Origin: Rhizobium sp. NFR03
GTDB taxonomy: Bacteria > Pseudomonadota > Alphaproteobacteria > Rhizobiales > Rhizobiaceae
Length of the DNA stretch: 64,000 nucleotides
Assembly (NCBI RefSeq): GCF_900111275.1
Contig: NZ_FOGR01000003.1
Span: 372,001-436,000, forward strand
Direction of reading: 5' to 3'
The translations under genes were made by a program, and so were the position numbers. Positions 27,331 through 37,149 of the stretch are shown in pieces. Numbering within the stretch: position 1 is the first letter of the stretch; each line of letters begins with the position of its first letter. The notes under the pieces are model-generated. The model saw only the letters and a list, made by a program, of their open reading frames with translations. It was not told the origin of the DNA and made no database searches.

Positions 27331-28449
27331 CTAGGTTGCAGCGTATGTGGCGGCTCCGGCGATCAGTCTTGGCAGTCTGACGAGGTTATAGGCTACGATT
27401 GCGAATCCGTAGACAGCGGCGACTTTCGGTCTGCCCCGGACTTTGACCTTTGCGAAGCCGGCCTGCGTCTTGATCCAGCCGAACACCTCCTCGATGCGCT
27501 TGCGGCAGCGCAGGCTGATGCCGTAGCCGGGATGATGTGTCGTACGTTTGTCGATGGCGGTTTTGCGGACCTTGCCCGTCTTGGAAACACTGCCGTTGAT
27601 GGCGATATGCGGTGTGACCTTGCGCTCACGTAAGCGCCTGACAAAATCTTCGACATCATAGGCCTTGTCGGCGCCAAGCGTGATGCGCCGGCTCTTTGCG
27701 CTTCGCCGGTCGAGCATGGCGAGCGTCGCCTCGCGCTCGGCCAGCCCGGTTGCCAGTGTCAGTTCGGCATCGACGACAAGCCCGTTGCGGTTCTCCATCA
27801 GCGCGTGGCCCATGTAGCACAGCCGGCTGTCCCGACCATTGGCCTTGCGATAGAGCCGCGCATCGGGATCGGTTGTCGAGGCATGCGTGTCGTTTGAGCG
27901 TTTCTCGTCGTGAAAGTCTCGCGCGCCATTGCGTCCGGGCTGCGGCGGATCGCCCGAACCGTCCTTGGGACGAAAGCTCTTCATGCTGGCCCAGGCGTCG
28001 ATCAGCGTGCCATCCACCGAGAAATGCTCGCTCGACATCAACCGCTTGACCTTGGGCAGCGACATCAGTGCGGACAGGAAATCCCGTGCCACGTCCGCCT
28101 CAAGCAGACGATCGCGATTGTGCGTGAAGCCGGTTGGATGCCAGACATCTCAATCCATCGACAGGCCGACGAACCAGCGAAACAGGAGATTATAGTTGAT
28201 CTGCTCCATCAGCATGCACTCGGAGCGGATCGAGAAGAAAGCCTGCAACAGCGTGGCCCGAAGCAGCATTTCGGGCGGGATCGAAGGTCGGCCGACGCGC
28301 GCGTAAAGCATCTCAAGCCGGCCGCTGAGCGACGCCAGCACCTCATCCGCCAGCGCCCGGATCGCCCGCAACGGATGATCTGCCGGAACACGTTCCTCAA
28401 GCCGTACGAAACTGAAAAGCTCATCCCCGTGATCCCATCGCCCGCGCAT
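27331..28449 (-). pseudogene. IS5-family DDE transposase with an in-frame TGA
   Basis: From ATG 28449 (MRGRWDHGDELFSFVRLEER) the frame reads as an IS5-type transposase with the DUF772-like N-terminal part (PLRAIRALADEVLA). A TGA at 28150-28152 interrupts it between LSMD and DVWHPTGFTHNRD. The same frame then continues to 27331 with the catalytic residues: Asp in SVDGT, Asp in GADKAYD and Glu in IEEVFGWIK. No shift is needed, so a single nonsense codon breaks the gene. Readthrough or a sequencing error could restore it. The copy is probably unable to move alone. Confidence 0.85.
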
Positions 28450-28510
28450 CAATCCACCCCCTGCAAATCCATGCAGAAAGTGAATCACAAACTCACCCCG
28501 CTGACGAGAA

Positions 28511-28526
28511 GTTTTGCAGCAGCCTG
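28511..28526 (-). repeat. IS right terminal inverted repeat
   Basis: GTTTTGCAGCAGCCTG, followed by the second TTAA copy, which also holds the stop codon of the neighbouring Gly/Thr-rich gene. Confidence 0.9.
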
Positions 28527-28985
28527 TTAAGGCGTGGTGCATGTCGCGCCAGACGTGGATGTTGCACCCGGAGGGCATGGATTGGTGCCCGATGTACCCG
28601 TACCGGCGCTGCCGGCGCCGGATGTTCCGGTATTGGATGTGCCCGTGCTGGGCTGGCCTCCGCTACCAAGGCCGCTTCCACTCGCCGCGCCGGCATCGCC
28701 CGATCCGGTTGTGCCTGCGCCTGCGGCCCCGGTGGTCGTGCTTCCGCCTGACCCGGTGCTCGTGCCGGTTCCTGCGCCCGACCCCGTTGCCGTACCTGTA
28801 TCGAGGGTCGTCGGTCCACCGGCGCCGGTTGCGCCTGCGTCACCTGCTCCGGTGCCTGCACCCGTCCCCGCAGCGCCCGTTCCGGTGGTTCCGGTGCCGG
28901 AACCCGCACCGGAGCCGGTCTGCGCAACAGCCGTTCCGGCAAGACTCAAAGCCAGCAAGGTTGCTGTCAGATATGATTTCATCAT
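28527..28985 (-). CDS. secreted low-complexity Gly/Thr/Ser/Ala-rich protein
   Basis: This 152-residue protein has a signal peptide (MMKSYLTATLLALSLAG, cleavage after VAQ or AVA). The rest is almost only Gly, Thr, Ser and Ala in GTG/GAG/TGT-like repeats, with a single pair of Cys near the end (NPCPPGATS...GATC). It has no recognisable domain. The start at ATG 28985 follows a GGGAG site; a hairpin (29005-29022) lies in the leader. Its TAA stop coincides with the TTAA target of the IS element, so the coding sequence is intact while its 3' flank was displaced. Confidence 0.7.
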   Translation of the reverse strand: MMKSYLTATLLALSLAGTAVAQTGSGAGSGTGTTGTGAAGTGAGTGAGDAGATGAGGPTTLDTGTATGSGAGTGTSTGSGGSTTTGAAGAGTTGSGDAGAASGSGLGSGGQPSTGTSNTGTSGAGSAGTGTSGTNPCPPGATSTSGATCTTP

Positions 28986-29378
28986 CGTGTCTTCTCCCTT
29001 TACGGCCGGCTCTCTGGCCGGCGTTGACGCAAGACCAACCGCTTTTGGGCCAAGCTGTTCCCAAGTCTTGGCCATATCGGCGTCAGGGAGCGCGCACCGT
29101 CGGGAAGCGTACATGTCCGCGTTGGACAGATCGCTATTGGAACCGACGAGGTTTCAGACAGAAGACAAGAGGGAGAACGGGTGATCCACGGCGAGGAGAC
29201 CGGGATGCCGCCGCGACGGCAACATTCCTCAAATCGCGGTCGATGTCAGGATCGAGGCTATGCAGAAGCTTTCAAGCACCAAAGCCTTCACCATGATATC
29301 CGGTTCACCGGAAAGCTCCCGTTTGGAGGGCTCGCTGCCTCTTCAGCGGAACAGCGACCTTGCTAGCCAAGAACGGCT
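28986..29378. other. 393-base gap upstream of the Gly/Thr-rich gene
   Basis: A GCCGGC...GCCGGC hairpin (29005-29022) would lie in the 5' leader of the Gly/Thr-rich gene. Otherwise no gene, repeat or clear promoter was seen; small open frames here have Arg/Ser-rich translations. Confidence 0.4.
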
Positions 29379-29921
29379 CTACCTCACCTGATCGAGCAGC
29401 CGTTTGCATTCCAGCAGGTCGTAGAGCGCTTCCTGCAGCAGAGCGCGATCCTCCTTGTTGACGGATGTCTTGCCCACGGAAACTTCGGGCATGTCGTCAC
29501 TGCCGTTGCCAAAGGAGAAGAAGCGGCGGCTGGTGGGGAGTTTGGCGCGGCCGACGATCTGGTCCTCGTCGGGCATGCCAACCTTCGGCTGCTGCTGCGA
29601 GGCTGATTCATCGCTGCTGGCTGCGGCCAGCGCCTCGACGGTTGCAAGGTCGCCGCTGGCGATAGCCGCCACGAACTTGTTGCCGTTCATCTTCAGGAGC
29701 TTCTGCACACCCTTGATGGTGTAGCCGTGATCGTAGAGCAGGTGGCGGATGCCTTTCAAAAGGTCCACATCCTCGGGCCGGTAGTAGCGCCGCCCCCCGC
29801 CCCGCTTCATCGGCTTTATCTGGATGAAACGCGTCTCCCAAAACCGCAGCACGTGCTGCGGCAGATCGAGATCGTCGGCGACTTCGCTGATCGTGCGAAA
29901 CGCATCCGGGCTCTTGTCCAT
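29379..29921 (-). CDS. MerR-family transcriptional regulator
   Basis: This 180-residue protein has a MerR winged-helix domain at the N-terminus ([20 protein letters not shown], then [19 protein letters not shown]). The rest is a poorly conserved Ser/Glu-rich part ending in a short helix ([16 protein letters not shown]). It has no metal-binding Cys pattern. The gene follows ihfA in the plsX-fabH-ihfA-merR order kept in rhizobia. ATG 29921 has a GAGGA site. The regulated genes are unknown. Confidence 0.9.
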   Translation of the reverse strand: MDKSPDAFRTISEVADDLDLPQHVLRFWETRFIQIKPMKRGGGRRYYRPEDVDLLKGIRHLLYDHGYTIKGVQKLLKMNGNKFVAAIASGDLATVEALAAASSDESASQQQPKVGMPDEDQIVGRAKLPTSRRFFSFGNGSDDMPEVSVGKTSVNKEDRALLQEALYDLLECKRLLDQVR

Positions 29922-30125
29922 ATCGTCCTCAATCACGCCAGGTGCGCCACGGGCTTGGAAAGCCGTGGCAGGGTGCGGCCGCGTCCCGATTCGGCACAGG
30001 GATCCGCTCTGCGGACCATGATCGCACAATCGCGCCGTCTTTCAACGGCTTAGGCGAGGGTTTTCAACCGGAAAAAGCAGCTGCGTCTATTCGGTGCCTG
30101 ATATCAGGCCCTGCGCGCAACGCTA

Positions 30126-30464
30126 TCAAGGGGCTGGGGCGGCTGGCTTCTGCTTGGCCTTGCGGGCCAGATGCGCCTTGAGAACACGCTGTTTCAGCAC
30201 GTTCGAGGCTTTGAACGTCATCACGCGGCGTGGCGAGATCGGCACTTCCTCGCCGGTCTTCGGGTTGCGGCCGATGCGCTCGTTCTTGTCGCGTACCTGA
30301 AACGTCGCGAAAGACGACAGCTTGACGCTTTCCCCGCGAACGATCGCGTTGCAGATCTCGTCGATGACCGTCTCTACCAGCTCGGCGGATTCAGTACGCG
30401 ACAGGCCGACCTTGCGAAAAACAGCCTCTGCGAGGTCTGCTCTCGTTACCGTTTTACCGCTCAT
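30126..30464 (-). CDS. ihfA: integration host factor subunit alpha
   Basis: This 112-residue DNA-bending protein has the HU/IHF fold: [20 protein letters not shown] at the start and the beta-arm [12 protein letters not shown] with the conserved Pro that intercalates DNA. The C-terminal tail is Lys/Ala/Pro-rich and longer than in E. coli. The place after fabH and before merR supports the alpha subunit rather than HU. It acts with IHF beta in replication, recombination and sigma-54 promoter activation. Confidence 0.95.
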   Translation of the reverse strand: MSGKTVTRADLAEAVFRKVGLSRTESAELVETVIDEICNAIVRGESVKLSSFATFQVRDKNERIGRNPKTGEEVPISPRRVMTFKASNVLKQRVLKAHLARKAKQKPAAPAP

Positions 30465-30580
30465 GATCCCCCACCGATGTTCTGGAATATCGATCTCGGT
30501 GGAAGACTATTGCCGTTGACCACGTGGGTCAAGGCCTTCATTCCCCTTGGCTTTTCATCTAGCAGCGCCGCCGCCTTCCC

Positions 30581-31552
30581 CTACCAGCGAATAAGGACGG
30601 AGCCCCAGGTGAAACCGCCGCCCATGGCTTCGAGGAGAACGAGATCGCCCTTCTTGATGCGCCCGTCGGAGGCCGCTTCGTTCAGCGCGAGCGGAATGGA
30701 GGCGGCCGATGTGTTGCCATGCAGGTCGACGGTGATGACGACCTTCTCCGGGGGGATGCCGAGCTTCTTTGCAGAGCCGTCGATGATGCGGCGATTGGCC
30801 TGGTGGGGCACGAGCCAGTCGATGTCGTCGGCCGTGGTCCCCGTCGCGTCGAAGGCCTGCTCGATCACGTCGGTGATCATGCCCACGGCGTGCTTGAAGA
30901 CTTCACGGCCCTCCATGCGCAGGTGGCCGACCGTCCCGGTGGTTGACGGACCGCCATCGACATAAAGCTTTTCGCGGTGAGCGCCGTCGGATCGCAGATG
31001 AGCGGTGAGGATTCCGCGATCCGCGATCGTGCCATCGCCCTCGCCGGCTTCCAGCACCACCGCGCCGGCACCGTCGCCGAAGAGCACGCAGGTGGTGCGG
31101 TCGTTCCAGTCGATGATCCGGGAAAAGGTCTCCGCGCCGATCACGAGAACGCGGCGTGCCAGCCCGCCTCGGATATAGGCGTCAGCCGTCGTCATGGCAT
31201 AGACGAAGCCGGAGCACACGGCCTGTATATCGAAAGCAGCGCCGTGATGCATGCCGAGACGCGCCTGGATGTTGACGGCGCTGGCCGGAAACGTGTTGTC
31301 GGGGGTCGAGGTCGCGAGAATGATCACGTCTATATCGGCCGGCGTCAGGCCGGCGCGGTCGAGCGCTGCGCGCGCGGCGGCCTCGCCGAGCGACGCCGTC
31401 GTCTCGCCTTCGCCGGCGATGTAGCGCTGCCGGATGCCGGTTCGCTGCACGATCCACTCGTCGGTCGTGTCGACCCTCGCCTCCAGGTCACGGTTGGTCA
31501 CCACTTGTTTCGGAAGCGCTGCTCCGAAACCGCGCACCACAGAACGGATCAT
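30581..31552 (-). CDS. fabH: beta-ketoacyl-ACP synthase III
   Basis: This 323-residue enzyme starts fatty acid synthesis by joining acetyl-CoA with malonyl-ACP. The triad is visible: Cys in QAVCSGF, His in VPHQANRR and Asn in LHGNTSAAS. The GFGAALP start and the DDEWI-like [11 protein letters not shown] are typical. ATG 31552 lies seven bases after the plsX stop, with GGTGAGG inside the end of plsX. An in-frame ATG at 31579 would overlap plsX. Confidence 0.96.
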   Translation of the reverse strand: MIRSVVRGFGAALPKQVVTNRDLEARVDTTDEWIVQRTGIRQRYIAGEGETTASLGEAAARAALDRAGLTPADIDVIILATSTPDNTFPASAVNIQARLGMHHGAAFDIQAVCSGFVYAMTTADAYIRGGLARRVLVIGAETFSRIIDWNDRTTCVLFGDGAGAVVLEAGEGDGTIADRGILTAHLRSDGAHREKLYVDGGPSTTGTVGHLRMEGREVFKHAVGMITDVIEQAFDATGTTADDIDWLVPHQANRRIIDGSAKKLGIPPEKVVITVDLHGNTSAASIPLALNEAASDGRIKKGDLVLLEAMGGGFTWGSVLIRW

Positions 31553-31559
31553 GTCTTTG

Positions 31560-32618
31560 TCAAACCTCACCACCGGCACCCGTCGGCGTCCCTTCAGGGG
31601 CCCGGGTCGCGCGGTATTTATCCAAGTCGCTCTCGATCTTGGCTTTCAAACCATTGCGGACCATGTCGTATCCGACATCGATCGCCGCTGCAAAACCCTC
31701 GGCATCCGCACCGCCATGGCTTTTGATCACCACGCCGTTGAGGCCGAGGAACACGCCTCCATTGACCTTGCGCGGGTCCATCTTCTCGCGCAGGCGGTCG
31801 AAGGCGCCTTTTGCCAGTATATAGCCGATCTTGGCCAAAAGAGTACGGGACATGGCCGCGCGCAAATATTCCGCGATCTGGCGAGCCGTGCCTTCGGCGG
31901 CCTTCAGCGCGATGTTGCCGGAAAAGCCTTCGGTGACCACGACATCCACCGTGCCACGGCCGATATCGTCGCCTTCGACGAAGCCGAAGTAATCGATGCC
32001 GTCGAGATTCGCCTCGCGGATCAGCCGGCCGGCCTCCTTGACGTCTTCCTGGCCCTTCATCTCCTCGACGCCGACATTCAGCAAGCCGATGGTCGGACGG
32101 TCCATCTCGAAGAGCGCCCGCGCCATCGCGCCACCCATCAGGGCGAAATCCATCAACTGCTGGGCGTCCGCACCGATCGTGGCGCCGACATCGAGCACGA
32201 TGCTCTCGCCCTTGACCGTCGGCCAGATCGCGGCAATTGCCGGGCGCTGAATGCCGGCCATGGTGCGCAGGCAGAAGACGGACATTGCCATCAGCGCGCC
32301 CGTATTCCCCGCGGATACGACCACATCGGCCTCACCGCGGTTGATCGCGTCGATCGCCTGCCACATGGAGGCCTTGCCGCGGCCGCGGCGCAAGGCCTGG
32401 CTCGGCTTTTCGTCCATGGCGATGGCGAGTTCGCAGGCGTGGAATGTGCTTGCCGCCTTGACCTTCGGGTACTTCTCCAGAATCGGCAGGCAGTCGGCCT
32501 CCAGACCATAGAGCACGAATCGGATGTCGGGATGCCGCTCGAGCGCCTTGGCGGCGCCGGGGATGATGACCTGCGGACCATGATCGCCGCCCATCAGATC
32601 GAGGGAAATTCTGACCAC
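31560..32618 (-). CDS. plsX: phosphate acyltransferase PlsX
   Basis: This 352-residue protein makes acyl-phosphate from acyl-ACP as the first step of phospholipid synthesis. It has the conserved [11 protein letters not shown] start, the [10 protein letters not shown] segment and VVTEGFSGN. The start is a GTG at 32618 with an AGGA site. It heads the plsX-fabH-ihfA-merR run. The PlsY/PlsC genes are not in the window. Confidence 0.96.
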   Translation of the reverse strand: MVRISLDLMGGDHGPQVIIPGAAKALERHPDIRFVLYGLEADCLPILEKYPKVKAASTFHACELAIAMDEKPSQALRRGRGKASMWQAIDAINRGEADVVVSAGNTGALMAMSVFCLRTMAGIQRPAIAAIWPTVKGESIVLDVGATIGADAQQLMDFALMGGAMARALFEMDRPTIGLLNVGVEEMKGQEDVKEAGRLIREANLDGIDYFGFVEGDDIGRGTVDVVVTEGFSGNIALKAAEGTARQIAEYLRAAMSRTLLAKIGYILAKGAFDRLREKMDPRKVNGGVFLGLNGVVIKSHGGADAEGFAAAIDVGYDMVRNGLKAKIESDLDKYRATRAPEGTPTGAGGEV

Positions 32619-32836
32619 GTGTTTCCTATCCTGCTGTCCGTTTCGTGCCCGCCTGCCCTGCCCGCAACTGACCGCGCTGGCAATCGCTCATGGCGACACG
32701 AAGTGGTCCTTAACCGTTCACGCAGGGGAATGCGAGCCGATCCCGCCGTTCCCCCGGGCGGTTTTCCGCCAAAATGCCTGTTTTCCCATAAGTCATGCCT
32801 GAAACACCTCCCGGCAGGCGCTGTTCGACGTATCTT

Positions 32837-33388
32837 TCAGTCTTTCTTCCAGTCCTTCAAGACTGCGAACGGGTTCGGACGCTTGTCGTCCTTGTCGGTG
32901 CTCTCGATGTGATCGGGAAAGGCAGCACCGGGCTTTTTCGGATAGGGATCGATCGCCATGGCCGCATGCTCTGCAACCGTCTGACCGATGTCGATCGTAT
33001 CGCCAATGAAAATGTCGGGCGCATCCGGAGCGTCGGGATCCACCACCATCTCGGCGGTCTCGATGGTCAGCGCGCGGGCAAGCTTCGAGCCATCCGGCAC
33101 GAAGGTCGCTTCGACCGGTTCGTCGATATGATTTTCCACCGGCTCCAGCGTCACCACGCATTCCTGCACCAGATCCGCCATCACGCGCCCCTTGATCCGA
33201 ACGCCATCCTTCTTCCAGCGGGCGATCTGCAGTTCCGCCTTGAGGCTGCGGACCTCCGTCACGTTCCACTGGCGCGCCAGCGCTTCCAGCGCTCGCGCAT
33301 CAGCTTCCAGATGAAGGTTCGTCAGGCTTGCGGAAAGCGTGCTGACCTTGACCGGATGGGAATAGGCAGAAATTTCATCGGGCTTCAC
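32837..33388 (-). CDS. DUF177 (YceD-like) protein
   Basis: This 183-residue protein has the DUF177 core: CVVTLEPVENHIDEPVEATF in the middle and a C-terminal DPNAP-like segment (DDKRPNPFAVLKDWKK). YceD relatives are linked to 23S rRNA maturation and usually sit next to rpmF. Here no rpmF follows; plsX lies downstream after 218 bases. Its start overlaps the stop of the chaperone gene by four bases (ATGA). Confidence 0.88.
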   Translation of the reverse strand: MKPDEISAYSHPVKVSTLSASLTNLHLEADARALEALARQWNVTEVRSLKAELQIARWKKDGVRIKGRVMADLVQECVVTLEPVENHIDEPVEATFVPDGSKLARALTIETAEMVVDPDAPDAPDIFIGDTIDIGQTVAEHAAMAIDPYPKKPGAAFPDHIESTDKDDKRPNPFAVLKDWKKD

Positions 33389-33981
33389 AGGTCATTCCTT
33401 TGCATCGCGTCTCTTGCTATCGTCATTTCTGGCACCGGCTGGGCCTTTGGCCGGGGAATCGCAAGCGCTCCCGTCTCGACCCGCCCCTCGTCGGTCGCGG
33501 CCAGCGCAGCCTCCGCCGACATCATATAGGCGGCAAGTGCTGCCATCGAAGGAGCCTGCTCCACGGCCTTCGGGTGAAAATTGCGCCGGAGTGCTGCCTC
33601 CAGCGCTGGCCGGTCGCCCTGATCGAGCGCGGCGGAATAGCTTTCCAGCCTACCGTAGAACATGGATGCCAGCTTCTTCATGCGCTTGGGTACGCTGACA
33701 TCGCCAACACCGAGCTCGCGGATCGAATGATCGACATCCTCGAAAAAAGCGTCCACGATCTCCTGCGCGATCTCCTGGCCTGCGCGAGCGGAGGACCGCG
33801 TGCGGCGGAAGTAGAGAATCAGGATGGCGGAGACCATTTCGAACCGCCCCATGACGGTATCGGGCACATCCATGCTTTCATAGAGCACAGGCTGACGCGC
33901 AGCGGCCGTCAGGAGGTCATACTGACGGGCGACGATGGCGGCATTGCCGTTTTTTTTGCCGAACAGCCCGAAAAACATCAT
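33385..33981 (-). CDS. ubiquinol-cytochrome c chaperone (CBP3/UQCC1) family protein
   Basis: This 198-residue protein has the CBP3 core: RFEMVSAILILYFRR, then VDAFFEDVDHSIRELGVGD and KRMKKLASMFYGRLESY. Mitochondrial homologues help cytochrome b mature in complex III. The bacterial members are thought to act likewise on the bc1 complex, which is inference. ATG 33981 follows a GGGGA site. It is coupled to the DUF177 gene by a four-base overlap. Confidence 0.88.
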   Translation of the reverse strand: MMFFGLFGKKNGNAAIVARQYDLLTAAARQPVLYESMDVPDTVMGRFEMVSAILILYFRRTRSSARAGQEIAQEIVDAFFEDVDHSIRELGVGDVSVPKRMKKLASMFYGRLESYSAALDQGDRPALEAALRRNFHPKAVEQAPSMAALAAYMMSAEAALAATDEGRVETGALAIPRPKAQPVPEMTIARDAMQRNDL

Positions 33982-34125
33982 TAAGCCCAACTTTCCCCGC
34001 TTCAAACACTCTGAAAGACCGGGGGCACGCGCATCGTGTTGTTGCATGATCGCGGAAGCTGGTTTACCGAAGCAGGCACGAAAAGCAATGGCGCATCTGC
34101 CGGCGTATCTTCAAGGGAGATGTCG

Positions 34126-34650
34126 TTGACGAGACGTTTTTTCAAGTCCGACATGCATATTCTGAACCGGACAGGCCTCGCCGTCACCCTCTGCGCAGGC
34201 CTTCTGGCCGGTTGCCAGAGCTCGGGCGACCTGTTCACCGTGTCGCAGACCTATAATCAGGGCTATGTGGTGGACCAGCAGACGCTGGCACTCGTGCCTG
34301 TCGGCTCCAGCCGCGAGCAGGTGCTGCTCTCACTCGGCACGCCGTCCACCACCGCGACCTTCGACAACGAGGTGTTCTACTACATCTCGCAGAAGCGCCG
34401 CCGCCCGGTTGCCTTCATGAAGCCGAAGCTGATCGACCAGAGCATTCTGGCCGTCTACTTCGACAAGGACGGCACCGTATCCCAGCTCGCGCACTACACG
34501 CAGCAGGACGGCAAGGTGTTCGACATGATCTCCCGCACGACGCCGACGGGCGGCAAGGAACTCACCTTCCTCAGCCAGCTTCTCACCGGCAATGGCATCG
34601 GCAAGACAATGGCGCGCTCCGTTCTCTCGGACGGCAGCGACGCCCGCTAA
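34126..34650 (+). CDS. bamE: outer membrane assembly lipoprotein BamE
   Basis: This protein of about 174 residues has a lipoprotein signal with lipobox LLAGC. A SmpA/BamE domain follows (TLALVPVGSSREQVLLSLGTPS, then DNEVFYYISQKRR and LAVYFDKDGTVSQLAHY). It is a small accessory subunit of the BAM complex that folds outer membrane proteins. The start is not certain: TTG 34126 has AAGGGAG at a good distance, ATG 34120 is too close to it, and ATG 34153 gives a shorter signal. A terminator follows the stop. Confidence 0.9.
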   Translation: MTRRFFKSDMHILNRTGLAVTLCAGLLAGCQSSGDLFTVSQTYNQGYVVDQQTLALVPVGSSREQVLLSLGTPSTTATFDNEVFYYISQKRRRPVAFMKPKLIDQSILAVYFDKDGTVSQLAHYTQQDGKVFDMISRTTPTGGKELTFLSQLLTGNGIGKTMARSVLSDGSDAR

Positions 34651-34669
34651 ACGCGCTGGATCACAGCCA

Positions 34670-34706
34670 AAACCCGCAATGCCCAAGGCATTGCGGGTTT
34701 CTTTTC
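34670..34706. terminator. strong terminator between bamE and hppA
   Basis: AAACCCGCAATGCC and GGCATTGCGGGTTT pair perfectly around a CAA loop, followed by TCTTTT. The A-rich flank on the other side lets it serve the convergent hppA too. Confidence 0.92.
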
Positions 34707-34719
34707 GCCTCTACGCCAA

Positions 34720-36855
34720 TCAGGCGAGAACGGCGAGCAGCAGGAGCGCCACGATGTTGGTGATCTTGATCGCCGGATTGACGGCCGGGCCCGCCGTGTC
34801 CTTGTAGGGATCGCCCACCGTATCGCCGGTAACGGAGGCTTTGTGAGCTTCCGAACCCTTCAGGTGGCGTTGCCCGTCCTTGTCGACGAAACCATCCTCG
34901 AAGCTTTTCTTGGCGTTATCCCATGCGCCGCCGCCTGAGGTCATGGAGATGGCCACGAAAAGGCCGTTGACGATGACGCCGAGCAGCGACGCGCCGAGCG
35001 CCGCAAACGCCGAGGCTTTCGAACCCGAGAGAGCCAGCACGCCGAAATAGACGACGATGGGCGCGAGAACCGGCAGCAGCGATGGCACGATCATCTCGCG
35101 GATGGCAGCCTTGGTGAGCATATCCACCGCCCGCCCGTAATCGGGCTTGTCCGTTCCCGCCATGATGCCGGGCTTTTCACGGAACTGGCGGCGCACCTCT
35201 TCGACCACCGAGCCCGCCGCCCGGCCGACCGCCGTCATGGCGATCCCGCCGAAGAGATAGGGGATCATGCCGCCGAAGATCAGCCCGGCGACGACATAGG
35301 GGTTGGAGAGATCGAAGGAGATCACGCCGACATCGGCGTAATAGGGATATTTGTCACCATTGGCAGCGAAGTATTTGAGGTCGTTGGCATAGGCGGCGAA
35401 GAGCACCAGTGCGCCGAGACCGGCCGATCCGATGGCGTAGCCCTTGGTGACCGCCTTGGTCGTATTGCCGACGGCATCCAGCGCGTCGGTGGACTTGCGC
35501 ACTTCCGGCGGCAGATGCGCCATCTCGGCGATGCCACCCGCATTGTCGGTCACGGGACCGAAGGCGTCCAGCGCCACGATCATGCCGGCAATACCGAGCA
35601 TGGCCGTAACGGCGATACCCGTGCCGAACAGGCCGGCGAGCTGGTAGGTCGTGATGATGCCACCCACGATGACGATGGCGGGTAGTGCCGTCGATTCGAG
35701 CGAAACGGCCAGCCCCTGGATGACGTTCGTCCCATGGCCGCTGACGGAGGCCTGCGCGATGGAATTGACCGGGCGTTTGTTGGTGCCGGTATAGTATTCG
35801 GTGATGACGACGATCAGCGCGGTGACGACGAGACCGAGAATACCGCAAACGAAGAGGCTCGCGCCGGTAATCGCCTTGCCCTCCACGGTGCCGATGACAC
35901 CCCAGCCGACCGTAACCGTGGTTGCCAGAGCGAGGCCGACGATGGACAGGAGGCCCGTCACGATCAGGCCACGATAGAGCGCGCCCATGATGGAGCCGTT
36001 GGAGCCGAGCTTCACGAAGAACGCGCCGATGATCGACGTAATGATGCAGGTGCCGCAGATGGCGAGCGGATAGACCATGGTGGAGGCCAGCTCCGCGCTG
36101 CCGGCAAAGAAGATCGCCGCGAGAACCATGGTCGCGACGATCGAGACGGCATAGGTTTCGAACAGGTCTGCCGCCATGCCGGCGCAATCGCCGACGTTGT
36201 CGCCGACATTGTCGGCAATGGTGGCGGGGTTGCGCGGGTCGTCCTCCGGAATGCCGGCCTCGACCTTGCCGACGAGATCGCCGCCGACATCGGCGCCCTT
36301 GGTGAAGATGCCGCCGCCGAGGCGCGCAAAGATAGAGATCAGCGAAGCTCCGAAGCCGAGCGAAACGAGCGCATCGATCACCTCGCGGTCGCCGGGTGCA
36401 TGGCCGAGCCCGGCCGTCAGGATGAGGTAATAGAGCGAGACGCCAAGCAGCGCGAGGCCTGCAACCAGCATGCCGGTAATGGCGCCGGACTTGAAGGCGA
36501 TGTCGAGGCCGGCCGAAAGGCTGACGGATGCCGCCTGTGCCGTGCGAACGTTCGCCCGAACGGAGACATGCATGCCGATGAAGCCGGCCGCACCCGAGAG
36601 AACCGCGCCGATCAGAAAGCCGATGGCGGCGGTGCCCGACAGCAGCATCCAGGCGGCGACGAAGACGATGGCGCCGACGATGGCGATGGTGAGATATTGG
36701 CGTGCGAGATAGGCCTGTGCCCCCTCACGGATATAGCCTGCAATTTCCTGCATGCGGGCATTGCCCTGATCGGCCGCCAGCACGGAGCGTGTGGCCCAGA
36801 TGGCATAGGCCACCGAAACCAGCCCGCAAAGAATTACGCCCAGTAGAACAATCAT
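34720..36855 (-). CDS. hppA: membrane-bound proton-translocating pyrophosphatase
   Basis: This 711-residue protein of about 16 helices hydrolyses pyrophosphate and pumps protons. The substrate motifs [20 protein letters not shown] and [19 protein letters not shown] are intact. The potassium-response segment reads [10 protein letters not shown], with Lys467 and Thr470 where potassium-dependent enzymes have Ala and Gly. It should therefore be the potassium-independent class. ATG 36855 is chosen, with AGGAGG about 11 bases upstream. The frame is open to 37128, but that part is Arg/Pro-rich. Such pumps reside in the inner membrane or in acidocalcisomes. Confidence 0.95.
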   Translation of the reverse strand: MIVLLGVILCGLVSVAYAIWATRSVLAADQGNARMQEIAGYIREGAQAYLARQYLTIAIVGAIVFVAAWMLLSGTAAIGFLIGAVLSGAAGFIGMHVSVRANVRTAQAASVSLSAGLDIAFKSGAITGMLVAGLALLGVSLYYLILTAGLGHAPGDREVIDALVSLGFGASLISIFARLGGGIFTKGADVGGDLVGKVEAGIPEDDPRNPATIADNVGDNVGDCAGMAADLFETYAVSIVATMVLAAIFFAGSAELASTMVYPLAICGTCIITSIIGAFFVKLGSNGSIMGALYRGLIVTGLLSIVGLALATTVTVGWGVIGTVEGKAITGASLFVCGILGLVVTALIVVITEYYTGTNKRPVNSIAQASVSGHGTNVIQGLAVSLESTALPAIVIVGGIITTYQLAGLFGTGIAVTAMLGIAGMIVALDAFGPVTDNAGGIAEMAHLPPEVRKSTDALDAVGNTTKAVTKGYAIGSAGLGALVLFAAYANDLKYFAANGDKYPYYADVGVISFDLSNPYVVAGLIFGGMIPYLFGGIAMTAVGRAAGSVVEEVRRQFREKPGIMAGTDKPDYGRAVDMLTKAAIREMIVPSLLPVLAPIVVYFGVLALSGSKASAFAALGASLLGVIVNGLFVAISMTSGGGAWDNAKKSFEDGFVDKDGQRHLKGSEAHKASVTGDTVGDPYKDTAGPAVNPAIKITNIVALLLLAVLA

Positions 36856-37091
36856 TTCGGATGTTTCCTCCTTTGGGGACCCGCGTCGCACATTGCTCGC
36901 CGGTCCCGTCCCCTCCCTGCACCGCCTCCTCGCGCCGCCGGGCCTGGGTAAAGAGTGCGGCGGAGAATCGGCAAGGTCAAGCGGGGATCGCGGGTACAAT
37001 GGTGGCAGTGAATTTCGAACCTGCCGTGGAAGACTTGTACATCTCCCGATGACGCGCGACTCTGTCTTTCGGCTTGAGGCATAGTCCACAT

Positions 37092-37135
37092 TTGACAATG
37101 ACGACCTCCTGATAAATAGTTGCACCATACAACTA
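37092..37135 (+). promoter_or_regulatory. promoter and inverted-repeat operator of the MarR-GNAT gene
   Basis: TTGACA (37092-37097) is followed after 15-17 bases by an A/T-rich -10-like segment. A perfect repeat TAGTTG-CACCATA-CAACTA (37117-37135) overlaps it, 14 bases before the ATG. MarR proteins often bind such sites to repress their own gene. Confidence 0.55.
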
Positions 37136-37149
37136 CTTTGGGGATCATC

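Larger units (their letters stand above)
27219..28526 (-). mobile_element. IS5-family insertion sequence, 1308 bases
   Basis: Perfect 16-base terminal inverted repeats (CAGGCTGCTGCAAAAC at 27219-27234, its complement at 28511-28526) bound the element. It is flanked by a four-base TTAA duplication (27215-27218 and 28527-28530). TTAA fits the YTAR target of the IS5 subgroup. The only gene inside is a transposase with a premature stop. Size and ends are typical of a recent, otherwise complete copy. Confidence 0.9.
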
